Positions 1-6,505 of a stretch of DNA of 14,065 nt are shown piece after piece; within the stretch, counting starts at the first letter, position 1, and each line of letters begins with the position of its first letter. A model generated the notes under the pieces. The model searched no databases. It was not told the DNA's origin and saw only the letters and a list, made by a program, of their open reading frames with translations. The translations under genes and the position numbers were made by a program. This DNA is from Bdellovibrionaceae bacterium UBA2466 (GTDB taxonomy: Bacteria; Bdellovibrionota; FAC87; UBA2466): positions 29,549 through 43,613 of the forward strand of contig DDPO01000063.1 of assembly GCA_002342225.1 (NCBI GenBank), read 5' to 3'.

Positions 1-605
1 GCAACGACTCCTAGGTGAGGTTCAAGTGTTGTGAAAGGATAGTCCGCAATTTTGGGTCTGGCGCGACTCACTGAGGACAGGAAGGAGGATTTCCCAGCAT
101 TTGGAAACCCAATCAACCCCACGTCTGCTAGAAGTCGCAATTCTAGTTTTAGTTCCTTTTCGATACCGGGGATTCCTTTAGTAGCGGTCCTTGGGGCTCT
201 GTTGGTTGAGGACTTGAAAGATAAGTTCCCTCGTCCACCCCTTCCACCTTCGGCGATGAGAACCGTCTGTCCATGAATGGTTAAATCTTCAATGAGATCT
301 CCTGTCGCAAGGTCATAAATCATCGTTCCCATGGGAACTAAAATGGTGAGGTCTTCGCCTGCGCGACCATTACAGTCGCTCCCCATACCGTGTTCGCCGC
401 GTTCAGCTTCGTATTTAGGTTGGTATTTGAAATCTAAAAGACTTGTTTTGTCCCGAGTTGCTCGGAGATAGACATTTCCTCCGCGACCGCCATTGCCGCC
501 ATTGGGTCCGCCGTAAGGTATTCCAGTTTCACGACGGAAACTGACACAGCCGTTCCCTCCGGCGCCAGAGATGACGCGAATATTAACTTCATCGATTAAT
601 GCCAC
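1..605 (-). CDS. obg: Obg/CgtA GTPase, N-terminal part (cut by left edge)
   Basis: Essential ribosome-associated GTPase acting in 50S subunit maturation and stress control. Reading leftward from a GTG at 605-603, 201 codons are visible before the window ends. Residues 2-158 form the glycine-rich Obg fold, with the opening [19 protein letters not shown] and blocks such as [14 protein letters not shown] (32-45) and [10 protein letters not shown] (118-127). The G domain follows, with the P-loop GFPNAGKS at 166-173 and the switch-I stretch [11 protein letters not shown] near the edge. The GTG is favoured because an AGGAGA box lies 5 nt upstream (611-616) and the protein then begins exactly where Obg proteins do. 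The rest of the G domain and the variable C-terminus are outside the window. It follows rpmA by 32 nt, the usual L21-L27-Obg order, so it is probably co-transcribed from the rplU promoter. Confidence 0.97.
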   Translation of the reverse strand, partial: MALIDEVNIRVISGAGGNGCVSFRRETGIPYGGPNGGNGGRGGNVYLRATRDKTSLLDFKYQPKYEAERGEHGMGSDCNGRAGEDLTILVPMGTMIYDLATGDLIEDLTIHGQTVLIAEGGRGGRGNLSFKSSTNRAPRTATKGIPGIEKELKLELRLLADVGLIGFPNAGKSSFLSSVSRARPKIADYPFTTLEPHLGVV

Positions 606-637
606 TTGAGTCTCCTAGAACTTCAGGAGAGAGGGTC

Positions 638-910
638 TTAGGCTTCAGCGTGAGCTTCTACAGGATAAACCGACACTTTTTGACGATCTTTTCCGTAGCG
701 CTCAAAAGCGACTTTGCCAGGAATGAGTGCATAAAGAGTCCAATCTCTTCCTGTTCCTACATTGAATCCCGCATGAAATTTGGTGCCACGTTGTCTTACA
801 ATGATATTGCCCGGAACAACCAATTCACCACCAAAAATTTTCACGCCAAGTCGCTGTCCTTGACTATCTCTACCGTTGCGTGAACTTCCACCTGCTTTTT
901 TGTGTGCCAT
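638..910 (-). CDS. rpmA: 50S ribosomal protein L27
   Basis: L27 sits near the peptidyl-transferase centre of the large subunit, where its N-terminal tail stabilises tRNA. The 90-residue product begins [16 protein letters not shown], the canonical L27 N-terminus, and continues with [10 protein letters not shown] and [17 protein letters not shown], which are family hallmarks. There is no N-terminal extension of the kind removed by the Prp protease in Firmicutes, so the protein starts in its mature form after loss of Met. Its ATG overlaps the rplU stop by one base (TAATG), and an AAAGGG box (917-922) lies 6 nt upstream inside rplU. This arrangement suggests coupled translation of L21 and L27. 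Length and sequence are normal. Confidence 0.98.
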   Translation of the reverse strand: MAHKKAGGSSRNGRDSQGQRLGVKIFGGELVVPGNIIVRQRGTKFHAGFNVGTGRDWTLYALIPGKVAFERYGKDRQKVSVYPVEAHAEA

Positions 911-1227
911 TAGTTGCCCTTTCTCTCAAACTTTTCAATTAGGAGACGAGTGTAATCCTGTCTGTGACCGTAGGTTCTTTTGTAATTGTGACGGCGCTTG
1001 TACTTGATGGTTTTTAATTTGGGACCTTTTTCATCGCCCAAAACTAAAGCATGCACAGTGACTGCGACTCGGGGTTTTCCTACCGCAACTTCACTTCCGT
1101 CAGCGTATAAAAGAACATCGTCCAAAGCGATGGTTTTTCCCGGTTCTGCTTCCAATTTTTCCACGAGGAGTTCGAAGCCTGGCTCCACTCGATATTGCTT
1201 CCCACCTGTTCTAATCACTGCGTACAT
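910..1227 (-). CDS. rplU: 50S ribosomal protein L21
   Basis: L21 is an early-assembling large-subunit protein that binds 23S rRNA. The 105-residue product opens [17 protein letters not shown], the standard L21 start, and ends with the conserved basic C-terminal block around [19 protein letters not shown] followed by YTRLLIEKF. Length matches the family. The ATG has an AAGGAG box (1235-1240) 7 nt upstream. It is the first gene of the rplU-rpmA-obg cluster, with a promoter at 1275-1303 giving a predicted leader of about 40 nt. That is too short for an elaborate autoregulatory leader, though the three TAATGC hexamers over the promoter could be a control site. Confidence 0.98.
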   Translation of the reverse strand: MYAVIRTGGKQYRVEPGFELLVEKLEAEPGKTIALDDVLLYADGSEVAVGKPRVAVTVHALVLGDEKGPKLKTIKYKRRHNYKRTYGHRQDYTRLLIEKFERKGN

Positions 1228-1253
1228 TGAATCGCTCCTTAAAACTCGCCCTC

Positions 1254-1284
1254 TAATGCGAAAGTTAATGCACTCTCATAATGC
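1254..1284. repeat. Three spaced TAATGC hexamers over the rplU promoter
   Basis: On the plus strand TAATGC occurs at 1254-1259, 1266-1271 and 1279-1284, with start-to-start distances of 12 and 13 nt. On the minus strand these are GCATTA copies overlapping the start of the -10 box, the predicted transcription start and the 5' leader. The repeats are seen directly. A role as an operator is inference; chance is possible for a hexamer in AT-rich DNA. Confidence 0.5.
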
Positions 1285-1303
1285 AGTCCGTGAAACTCGT
1301 CAA
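1275..1303 (-). promoter_or_regulatory. Predicted sigma70-type promoter of rplU-rpmA-obg
   Basis: On the minus strand a TTGACG -35 box (1303-1298) is followed after exactly 17 nt by TATGAG (1280-1275) as the -10 box. Predicted transcription starts near 1268, about 40 nt before the rplU ATG. The -35 matches the consensus at 5 of 6 positions and the -10 at 4 of 6. The placement directly upstream of a highly expressed ribosomal operon supports the call; the start site itself is inferred. Confidence 0.65.
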
Positions 1304-1483
1304 CTAATTAGAATTCCCTAGGATTCTGTGGAATGGGGATATTCAATTTTTTTGGAGGGTGTATACAGATTGATCCACAGGCTCAATAAATATCGAGAAA
1401 ATTAAGTTAAGTTATTGAAAATAAATGTATTCAGAAAGGTGTTGAGTTGTTGTTCAGTTTAAAGTGGTTAGGCAGGTTTTTGG

Positions 1484-2008
1484 GTGGGGCTACGCACGAT
1501 TATGATGGAATTCGGTTTGCAACCTTTGGTCATCATGATAGCCCCCCTTATCAATCTCTTGCTACTCGCTTCTTTTTTCCTAGGCTTGGCCCCAGCTTTG
1601 GGAGCGGATTTCAGCCAAGAGGATTCTTTAGAGGTCACTGTTAAAGAGTATGAAATCCCTGAGAACATGGCAGATACCGAGAACTTTGAGGTCGAGCCCA
1701 GCTCTACGCATTCATTGATTAAAAATGAAACCATGGAATCTCCATTGGAGATTCCCACCGAGAGAGTTTATCTTGCCCCTCTCACAAATGTGCCCCCCGC
1801 ACCCGAAGTTGAGAAAAAAGAGGAATTAGAAATCGCGCAAGATGAACCTAAGCAGGGTTTGGATTCTGTGGAGCCCGAGGTCTTAGGCGCATTGGGCATC
1901 AAACGTCTCGCAAAAGGAATCAATATTTTTCGATTCTCTAGCTATTATTTAAAATCGCGATCACCTTTAGCTAATCGGAGAGCGCTTCCCCAAAATTCTG
2001 TTCAATAA
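1484..2008 (+). CDS. Small exported acidic protein of unknown function
   Basis: I do not recognise this 174-residue protein. The N-terminus has a hydrophobic segment (about residues 13-40, PLVIMIAPLINLLLLASFF then LGLAPALGA), which reads as a signal peptide with a likely cut after ALGA or else as a membrane anchor. Residues 42-130 are acidic and Glu/Pro-rich with little order apparent (for example NVPPAPEVEKKEELE). The last 45 residues turn basic and aromatic (FRFSSYYLKSRS, LANRRALPQ). The GTG at 1484 has an AGGCAGG stretch upstream; ATG at 1502 or 1505 are alternatives that would still leave the hydrophobic segment intact. It is divergent from rplU and lies 25 nt before the ComEC-like gene, so the two may be co-transcribed. 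The coding call rests on the export signal, the length of the open frame and its context. Confidence 0.6.
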   Translation: MGLRTIMMEFGLQPLVIMIAPLINLLLLASFFLGLAPALGADFSQEDSLEVTVKEYEIPENMADTENFEVEPSSTHSLIKNETMESPLEIPTERVYLAPLTNVPPAPEVEKKEELEIAQDEPKQGLDSVEPEVLGALGIKRLAKGINIFRFSSYYLKSRSPLANRRALPQNSVQ

Positions 2009-2033
2009 GTCACAAACCTAATAGTTCGGATGA

Positions 2034-3410
2034 ATGTTTCGAGGGGCGTTTTTTCTTCTTTCACTCCTTTTAGTTTTAGTCCAAGTCAGAAAGTGGAAAA
2101 CGGACATCGATTTTACTCAAAGTTTTTGTAGTGGTGTAACGAGCTCCCAAACCCACCAAACTTCACAAAAGAAAAAGCGAGTTCGTGGATATTTACGAGA
2201 AATATCGCAAAACTTTTGGGAACTCCGGGGGGCCCGTGTCTTAGTGTCAGGTAAATGGATGAAAATCGGGGGATCGGTCCGATTGTTTGAGAAGCCCAAT
2301 TTTTATCAGACCCGTTACAAGCTCGTGGATATTGATGGGGAACTCCATTGCTCCTCGAGTTATCAAAATTTCAGCTCTAAACAGGACTTTATTTTTCAGC
2401 GTCAAGAAAGAAATCTCTATTTTAAGAAAGTGGTATTTCTTAAAGAGAGTGAGACCACTTTTTTCTCAGTGGTTATGGGTTTAGGAGCTCATTTCCGATT
2501 CTTTATCGATCGTTTTTTAGAGAAGACACCCCATTTGAAAGGAATTGTTTGGGCGGTATGGACTGGCGAAACTTCGAAATTAGATCCCAGATTGACCGAG
2601 TTTTATACTCGCGGGGGGCTTCTTCCTCTCATTGCGCTTAGCGGGCAGCATGTCGGTGTTCTTGTTTTGTTGTGTCGGTTTTTATTGTTCTATTTGCCTC
2701 GGCGAGTTGTCGAGTCGTTTAGGTTTCGTAAGCACTATCGAAAAATAATACTATTTCTTCCTGTTGTGGTTTGTTTAACATTAACAGTGACTAGTTTTGG
2801 AACTCCATCGGTTTTGCGCACTCTCGCCATGGCCGTGTCGGTTCTTGTCCTACGGTGGCGTTGTAAAATCTGTTCGACTGAGCAATTGTTATTTTCCAGC
2901 TCTGCTATTTTGATTTCTATCAATCCCAGTTTGTTCGAAAAGGGGTCCTTCATCTTAAGCTTCAATGGTGCTTATTTGTTAAATGAGTTATCTGGTGTGA
3001 AGGGAACTCAAGGACTGCTTAGAGGTTATTTGCTTGATTCGCTTATCATGGCAGTGACTGTAGTCCCAGTTGTTTTGTTTTTCTTCGGTCAGTGGTCTTA
3101 TTTGGCGCCTGTTTGCGCAGTCCTACTCAGTTGGCTCTGGGCTCTGGTTGTGATTCCAGCAGGGTTTTTGATCCCAATCTTGAGTTGGATTCCTGATCTC
3201 CTTTCCTCACCCATTTTGCGTAAAGTGGAGGCGGCGTGGCAATATTTGGTGGCGTTTCATTTGTATTTTGAAAAAATAGTGTCAAATTCGAGTGGTCTCT
3301 TTATTCGTTTTTCAGCAGCAGAAGCTCTTTTATTACAAATGGCTCTTTTATCTTTCGTGAAATCAATTCTTGAATATCTCGGAGTGATTAACGCAAGGCG
3401 CGGTCGATGA
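2034..3410 (+). CDS. Short ComEC/Rec2-family inner-membrane protein, no beta-lactamase domain
   Basis: ComEC forms the inner-membrane channel that takes up single-stranded DNA during natural transformation. This 458-residue protein has one N-terminal hydrophobic helix (about 5-20), a soluble region (about 50-110) resembling the OB-fold-like DUF4131 part, and a long multi-helix membrane region from about 195 on. The Competence-family motifs are visible: IALSGQHVG (200-208, with the conserved His206) and SFGTPSVLR (254-262, with the conserved Arg). Full ComEC proteins usually run to 700-800 residues with a metallo-beta-lactamase domain at the C-terminus. Here the frame stops soon after the last hydrophobic helices, and the following 85 nt and next gene hold no such domain. 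It could therefore be a stand-alone channel subunit, or a family member not used for transformation. The ATG at 2034 has only a weak purine stretch upstream. Confidence 0.85.
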   Translation: MFRGAFFLLSLLLVLVQVRKWKTDIDFTQSFCSGVTSSQTHQTSQKKKRVRGYLREISQNFWELRGARVLVSGKWMKIGGSVRLFEKPNFYQTRYKLVDIDGELHCSSSYQNFSSKQDFIFQRQERNLYFKKVVFLKESETTFFSVVMGLGAHFRFFIDRFLEKTPHLKGIVWAVWTGETSKLDPRLTEFYTRGGLLPLIALSGQHVGVLVLLCRFLLFYLPRRVVESFRFRKHYRKIILFLPVVVCLTLTVTSFGTPSVLRTLAMAVSVLVLRWRCKICSTEQLLFSSSAILISINPSLFEKGSFILSFNGAYLLNELSGVKGTQGLLRGYLLDSLIMAVTVVPVVLFFFGQWSYLAPVCAVLLSWLWALVVIPAGFLIPILSWIPDLLSSPILRKVEAAWQYLVAFHLYFEKIVSNSSGLFIRFSAAEALLLQMALLSFVKSILEYLGVINARRGR

Positions 3411-3420
3411 TGCTGTTGGG

Positions 3421-3449
3421 TTTGATTTTTTTCGCCAAAAAGTGTCAAA
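3421..3449. repeat. AT-rich inverted repeat between the ComEC-like and TPR genes
   Basis: TTTGA and TTTTT on the left pair with AAAAA and TCAAA on the right, around a CGCC loop, with a small internal mismatch (tt against gtg). It sits 11 nt after the ComEC-like stop. It is weak as RNA because the stem is nearly all A-U, and no T-run follows it, so it is not a convincing intrinsic terminator. The 85-nt gap contains nothing else I can identify. Confidence 0.3.
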
Positions 3450-3495
3450 TGAGGGTGTTGCCCAGTGGCATTAACTAGTAACTTTGGGGAGCGTC

Positions 3496-4599
3496 ATGCC
3501 GGAAAAACATATGCCTTCTGCAAATCGTATTAAAGAAACCCTGGGGCGTCTTTACGAAAACCAACCTCCACATTTTCGCGAGTACATGCGACGTTATCAA
3601 CAAGATCCAACAAGCAGGGTGTTTGCCCCGTTAGCGGAATCCTACCGACGTTTAGGTCGATTGGACGAAGCCATTGATATTTGTATCGAGGGATTGAAGC
3701 ATCATCCCGATTTCATCGGTGGAAGAGTTGCTCTGGCGAGATGTTTTATTGATAAAAAGCGATACGTTCGTGCCAAAGAGGAATTAGAAATCGTGGTTGG
3801 CATTGCCCCAGATAATCTTTTAGCACAGCGATTGTTGGGCGATTGTTTTTTTAGTCTTAAAGAGATGGAACAGGCTTTGAGGTGTTATAAACTCGCTCTA
3901 GTGCTATCCCCATCTGATGTGGGACTGCAAGACAAAGTTCATCGGATGGAGATGCAATTGCACCGAGGAGATTTTGATGAGCCTCAGTCAGGCAATGAGA
4001 GTCCTGCTTCAGTTTCGAGTTCATTGACGGACAGCTCTCTCACTGTACGGTCGCTTGGCAAGCAGCCGGAAAACGTCGGACTTGCAGAAACTTTTTTGGA
4101 TGACGTTGAAGCGTTAGTTCCTAACGAAATTTCCGACTGTACTCATCCGATTTCGGAGTCCTCAGTTCAAGTTCAATCTATAAGTGAAGTCAGCTCCGTC
4201 CTGATGGATGGCCATTCGAATCAAGATGAAGATATTCAACTTAATGAGACAGAGGAAGACGAGTTGCGAAGAGCGAAAGTGGATGCCATTTTAGGATTCG
4301 AGGAGGAACGAGGCGATTCCTTTAAAACTGAAGATGTTGCAAAGGTTTTTGCTGAAGAGACTTCTAGCGTTGCAGAGATTACAACTCAAACCTTGGGAGA
4401 CCTCTATCTTTCACAAGGGCAATTTGAAAAAGCCTTGAAGATTTTTGATAAGATTTATCGACAGCGCCCGAGTGCAGAGCTTGCGCACAAAATTCAGAGT
4501 TGTCGAACTCATTTAGGGGTGGATTCCCAATCCTTAAAAAGGCAGCAAAAAATAGATGCTCTCAACGCTATTTTAAAGAAAAACAGGAATAACCGTTGA
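3496..4599 (+). CDS. TPR-repeat protein, function unknown
   Basis: Predicted soluble 367-residue scaffold protein. Three consecutive tetratricopeptide repeats occupy about residues 39-140, with typical helix pairs such as LAESYRRLGRLDEAIDICIE, then ALARCFIDKKRYVRAKEELE and LLGDCFFSLKEMEQALRCYK. A Ser/Glu/Asp-rich, probably flexible linker covers about 155-290, and a fourth TPR lies at about 298-333 (LGDLYLSQGQFEKALKIFDK), followed by a basic tail. TPRs bind partner proteins; no catalytic motif is visible. This style of N-terminal TPR array is common in proteins of deltaproteobacteria-related lineages. I chose the ATG at 3496 over an in-frame TTG at 3484 because GGGGAG (3486-3491) lies just ahead of the ATG. 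It precedes elongation factor P by 49 nt on the same strand; its partner is unknown. Confidence 0.88.
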   Translation: MPEKHMPSANRIKETLGRLYENQPPHFREYMRRYQQDPTSRVFAPLAESYRRLGRLDEAIDICIEGLKHHPDFIGGRVALARCFIDKKRYVRAKEELEIVVGIAPDNLLAQRLLGDCFFSLKEMEQALRCYKLALVLSPSDVGLQDKVHRMEMQLHRGDFDEPQSGNESPASVSSSLTDSSLTVRSLGKQPENVGLAETFLDDVEALVPNEISDCTHPISESSVQVQSISEVSSVLMDGHSNQDEDIQLNETEEDELRRAKVDAILGFEEERGDSFKTEDVAKVFAEETSSVAEITTQTLGDLYLSQGQFEKALKIFDKIYRQRPSAELAHKIQSCRTHLGVDSQSLKRQQKIDALNAILKKNRNNR

Positions 4600-4648
4600 A
4601 TTTTTTCTGTAAATCAGCGACAACTATGCGAATTTTCGAAGAGGGTAT

Positions 4649-5212
4649 ATGATTTCAACAAGTGAATTTAAAAAAGGTGTTTGTATTGAAATAGAGGGTA
4701 CACCTTATGTGATTGTCGAGTTTCAGCATGTAAAGCCCGGCAAAGGAAATGCTTTTGTAAGAACTCGTATCAAAAATTTAGTCACTAACAACACCATCGA
4801 TAAAACTTTCAAGTCTGGTGAAAAAGTGGGAGAGCCAGAGCTTGAAAAAAAGAGAATGCAATTCTTATATGCTGATGGCGCAGGTTACCAGTTCATGGAT
4901 TTAGATGCTTATGAACAGCTATCGCTCGATAAAGAAACTGTTGGAGATAACAAGTATTACTTAATTGAAAATTTAGAGATCGAAGTACTCTACTACAAGG
5001 GGCGACCGATCGCTGTAGAGATGCCCAATTTTGTTGAGCTCAAGGTCACTTACTGCGAGCCAGCTATCAAAGGTGATACCGTGAGCGGCGGAGGAAAACC
5101 CTGTACCGTTTCGACCGGATTAAACGTAATCGTGCCCTACCATATAAAGCTCAATGACATTTTAAAGATCGATACTCGTTCGGGTGAATACGTCGAAAAA
5201 ATCAATAAGTAG
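4649..5212 (+). CDS. efp: Elongation factor P
   Basis: EF-P binds between the ribosomal P and E sites and rescues ribosomes stalled on consecutive prolines. The product is 187 residues, the normal length, with the three beta-domain layout: a KOW-like N-terminal domain (1-64), then two OB folds, ending in the signature GDTVSGGGKPCTVSTGLNV and VPYHIKLNDILKIDTRSGEYV. The tip loop reads HVKPGKGNAF, with Lys32 at the position modified in many bacteria. This places it in the lysine class rather than the arginine class that is rhamnosylated. No lysyl-transfer enzymes (EpmA/EpmB) are in the window, so the modification state cannot be told. A GAGGG box (4641-4645) lies 3 nt before the ATG. It is sandwiched between two TPR-type genes. 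Confidence 0.98.
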   Translation: MISTSEFKKGVCIEIEGTPYVIVEFQHVKPGKGNAFVRTRIKNLVTNNTIDKTFKSGEKVGEPELEKKRMQFLYADGAGYQFMDLDAYEQLSLDKETVGDNKYYLIENLEIEVLYYKGRPIAVEMPNFVELKVTYCEPAIKGDTVSGGGKPCTVSTGLNVIVPYHIKLNDILKIDTRSGEYVEKINK

Positions 5213-5268
5213 CAACTTGTAAACTTAAAGCGCGGTCAGTTTGTGCTGTCTTTCTAGGAAGGGTGGTT

Positions 5269-6498
5269 ATGGCTGGTGTGCATCCTAAGGAAGTTCTTCG
5301 GGAAGCGAGGGATTTAGAATCACGCGGAGAGAGCAAGAAAGCTTCGCTCAAATACGCATCTCTCATTCCTATTCTCATGCGCCGTAGTAAATTCAAAGAA
5401 GCTGTGGAGCTATGCGAGAAAGTTTTAAAGCTATCTCCTTCATCGACTCGATTACACATCACGCATGCTTTATGCCTGAATCAATTAGGGCAAACAAAAG
5501 AGGCCTTTAGCGCTATCGAAAAATTTGCCTTGGGGGGGCTCCAACAGAATCGGCTAAGTGCGTATTTGGATATTGCCAAAGAAAAACTAGTTACAAAACT
5601 CGTACTTTATAAGTGCTTTCTTGAAACCGTCTTGAAAGTTGAGAGAACAGAAGCTTCCATATTTTTTCTTCTTTCGGGTGTTTTGTCCGAGTTGGGAGAA
5701 AATGAGAGAGCTCTTGAAATCACTTTTGCAGGTTTAAAAGTTTCAGAAAAATCAGAGGAAGGTAGGAATCTCCTTAAAAGTTTTATATTAAAGCGTGCTA
5801 ATCCAGGCGAAACGGAAGCTTTTGAAAAATGGATAAATGGCGAACTTTCATTAGAACAGTTGCAAAGAAAAGTTTTGTTCCTCATCGCAGATCCTGCAAA
5901 TGAGCAAGCAAAGGCTGGAAATTCAGACGAAGTGAGTAGTTATTGGACTATGTCCATTCTAAAGTCATTTGATGAGAACTCTGGGGATAATTTAAAAAAA
6001 CTTATTCAAGATCTTGAAGAGGAGCTAGGTCAGACTCCTAAAGGGATTGAACCCATTCATACTTTAGTTGACGAATTTAGACAGAAAGCCCGGACGCTCG
6101 TCAAAGATGATTCTTTGGCCCTGATTGATCTTGCTGTTGCATTTCGAGAGATGGGCTTACTCATTGAGGCGAAAGAATTTTTGCTCTTGGTTTCTTCTGA
6201 GGACCCGAAATATTTGGTTGCTCAGTCGATGCTCGGGGAGATTGAATTAGAGTCTGGAGCCACTATGGGTGCTCTAGATATTTTTCAAATGATATTACGC
6301 AATCCTCAAGTTCCTGAAGAAATTGCCAAGGAAAGTCTGTACAGCATTGCAAAAATCTATATTCAGCTAGGCGATTTAGGTAGAGCGGAAGAGTCTGCCC
6401 AGAAATTATCAAACCTTGATCGACATTATCGTGGTATTAATAAAGTGATGCAAGCCATCATCAATAGAAGAGATAATAAAGTGGGAAGCAAGAGCTAA
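5269..6498 (+). CDS. Helical TPR-like protein, function unknown
   Basis: A 409-residue predicted soluble protein built of helical pairs. A TPR-like stretch is visible near the N-terminus (about 29-90, RSKFKEAVELCEKVLKLSPS). Two or three more occur near the C-terminus (about 280-390: LIDLAVAFREMGLLIEAKEF, LGEIELESGATMGALDIFQ, IAKIYIQLGDLGRAEESAQK). The middle is helical but does not fit the TPR consensus. No signal peptide or catalytic motif is seen. The ATG at 5269 is preferred to GTG at 5263 because AGGAAG (5256-5261) is well spaced for the ATG. A run of seven G (5532-5538) encodes the Gly-Gly at residues 89-90. The stop is only 7 nt from the tamB ATG, so the two are very likely co-transcribed and translationally linked, hinting at a role near the envelope assembly genes. 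Confidence 0.85.
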   Translation: MAGVHPKEVLREARDLESRGESKKASLKYASLIPILMRRSKFKEAVELCEKVLKLSPSSTRLHITHALCLNQLGQTKEAFSAIEKFALGGLQQNRLSAYLDIAKEKLVTKLVLYKCFLETVLKVERTEASIFFLLSGVLSELGENERALEITFAGLKVSEKSEEGRNLLKSFILKRANPGETEAFEKWINGELSLEQLQRKVLFLIADPANEQAKAGNSDEVSSYWTMSILKSFDENSGDNLKKLIQDLEEELGQTPKGIEPIHTLVDEFRQKARTLVKDDSLALIDLAVAFREMGLLIEAKEFLLLVSSEDPKYLVAQSMLGEIELESGATMGALDIFQMILRNPQVPEEIAKESLYSIAKIYIQLGDLGRAEESAQKLSNLDRHYRGINKVMQAIINRRDNKVGSKS

Positions 6499-6505
6499 AG
6501 ACTAA

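Noticed and set aside
52..276. Plus-strand open frame of 74 codons
   Set aside because: Antisense to the strongly conserved obg gene and without a ribosome site or motif.
1321..1336. Short dyad ATTC-TGTG-GAAT in the divergent intergenic region
   Set aside because: Only four base pairs per arm and outside both predicted promoter cores; expected by chance.
1371..1379. TGATCCACA resembles a DnaA box (TTATCCACA)
   Set aside because: One mismatch and a single copy. No cluster, no AT-rich unwinding repeats and no replication genes nearby, so it is not an origin.
1381..1483. Promoter for the plus-strand genes starting at 1484
   Set aside because: The stretch is AT-rich, but the candidate boxes (TTGAAA at 1415-1420, TATACA at 1362-1367, TTTAAA at 1458-1463) do not pair at a 16-18 nt spacing with a partner box. 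A promoter probably exists but I cannot place it.
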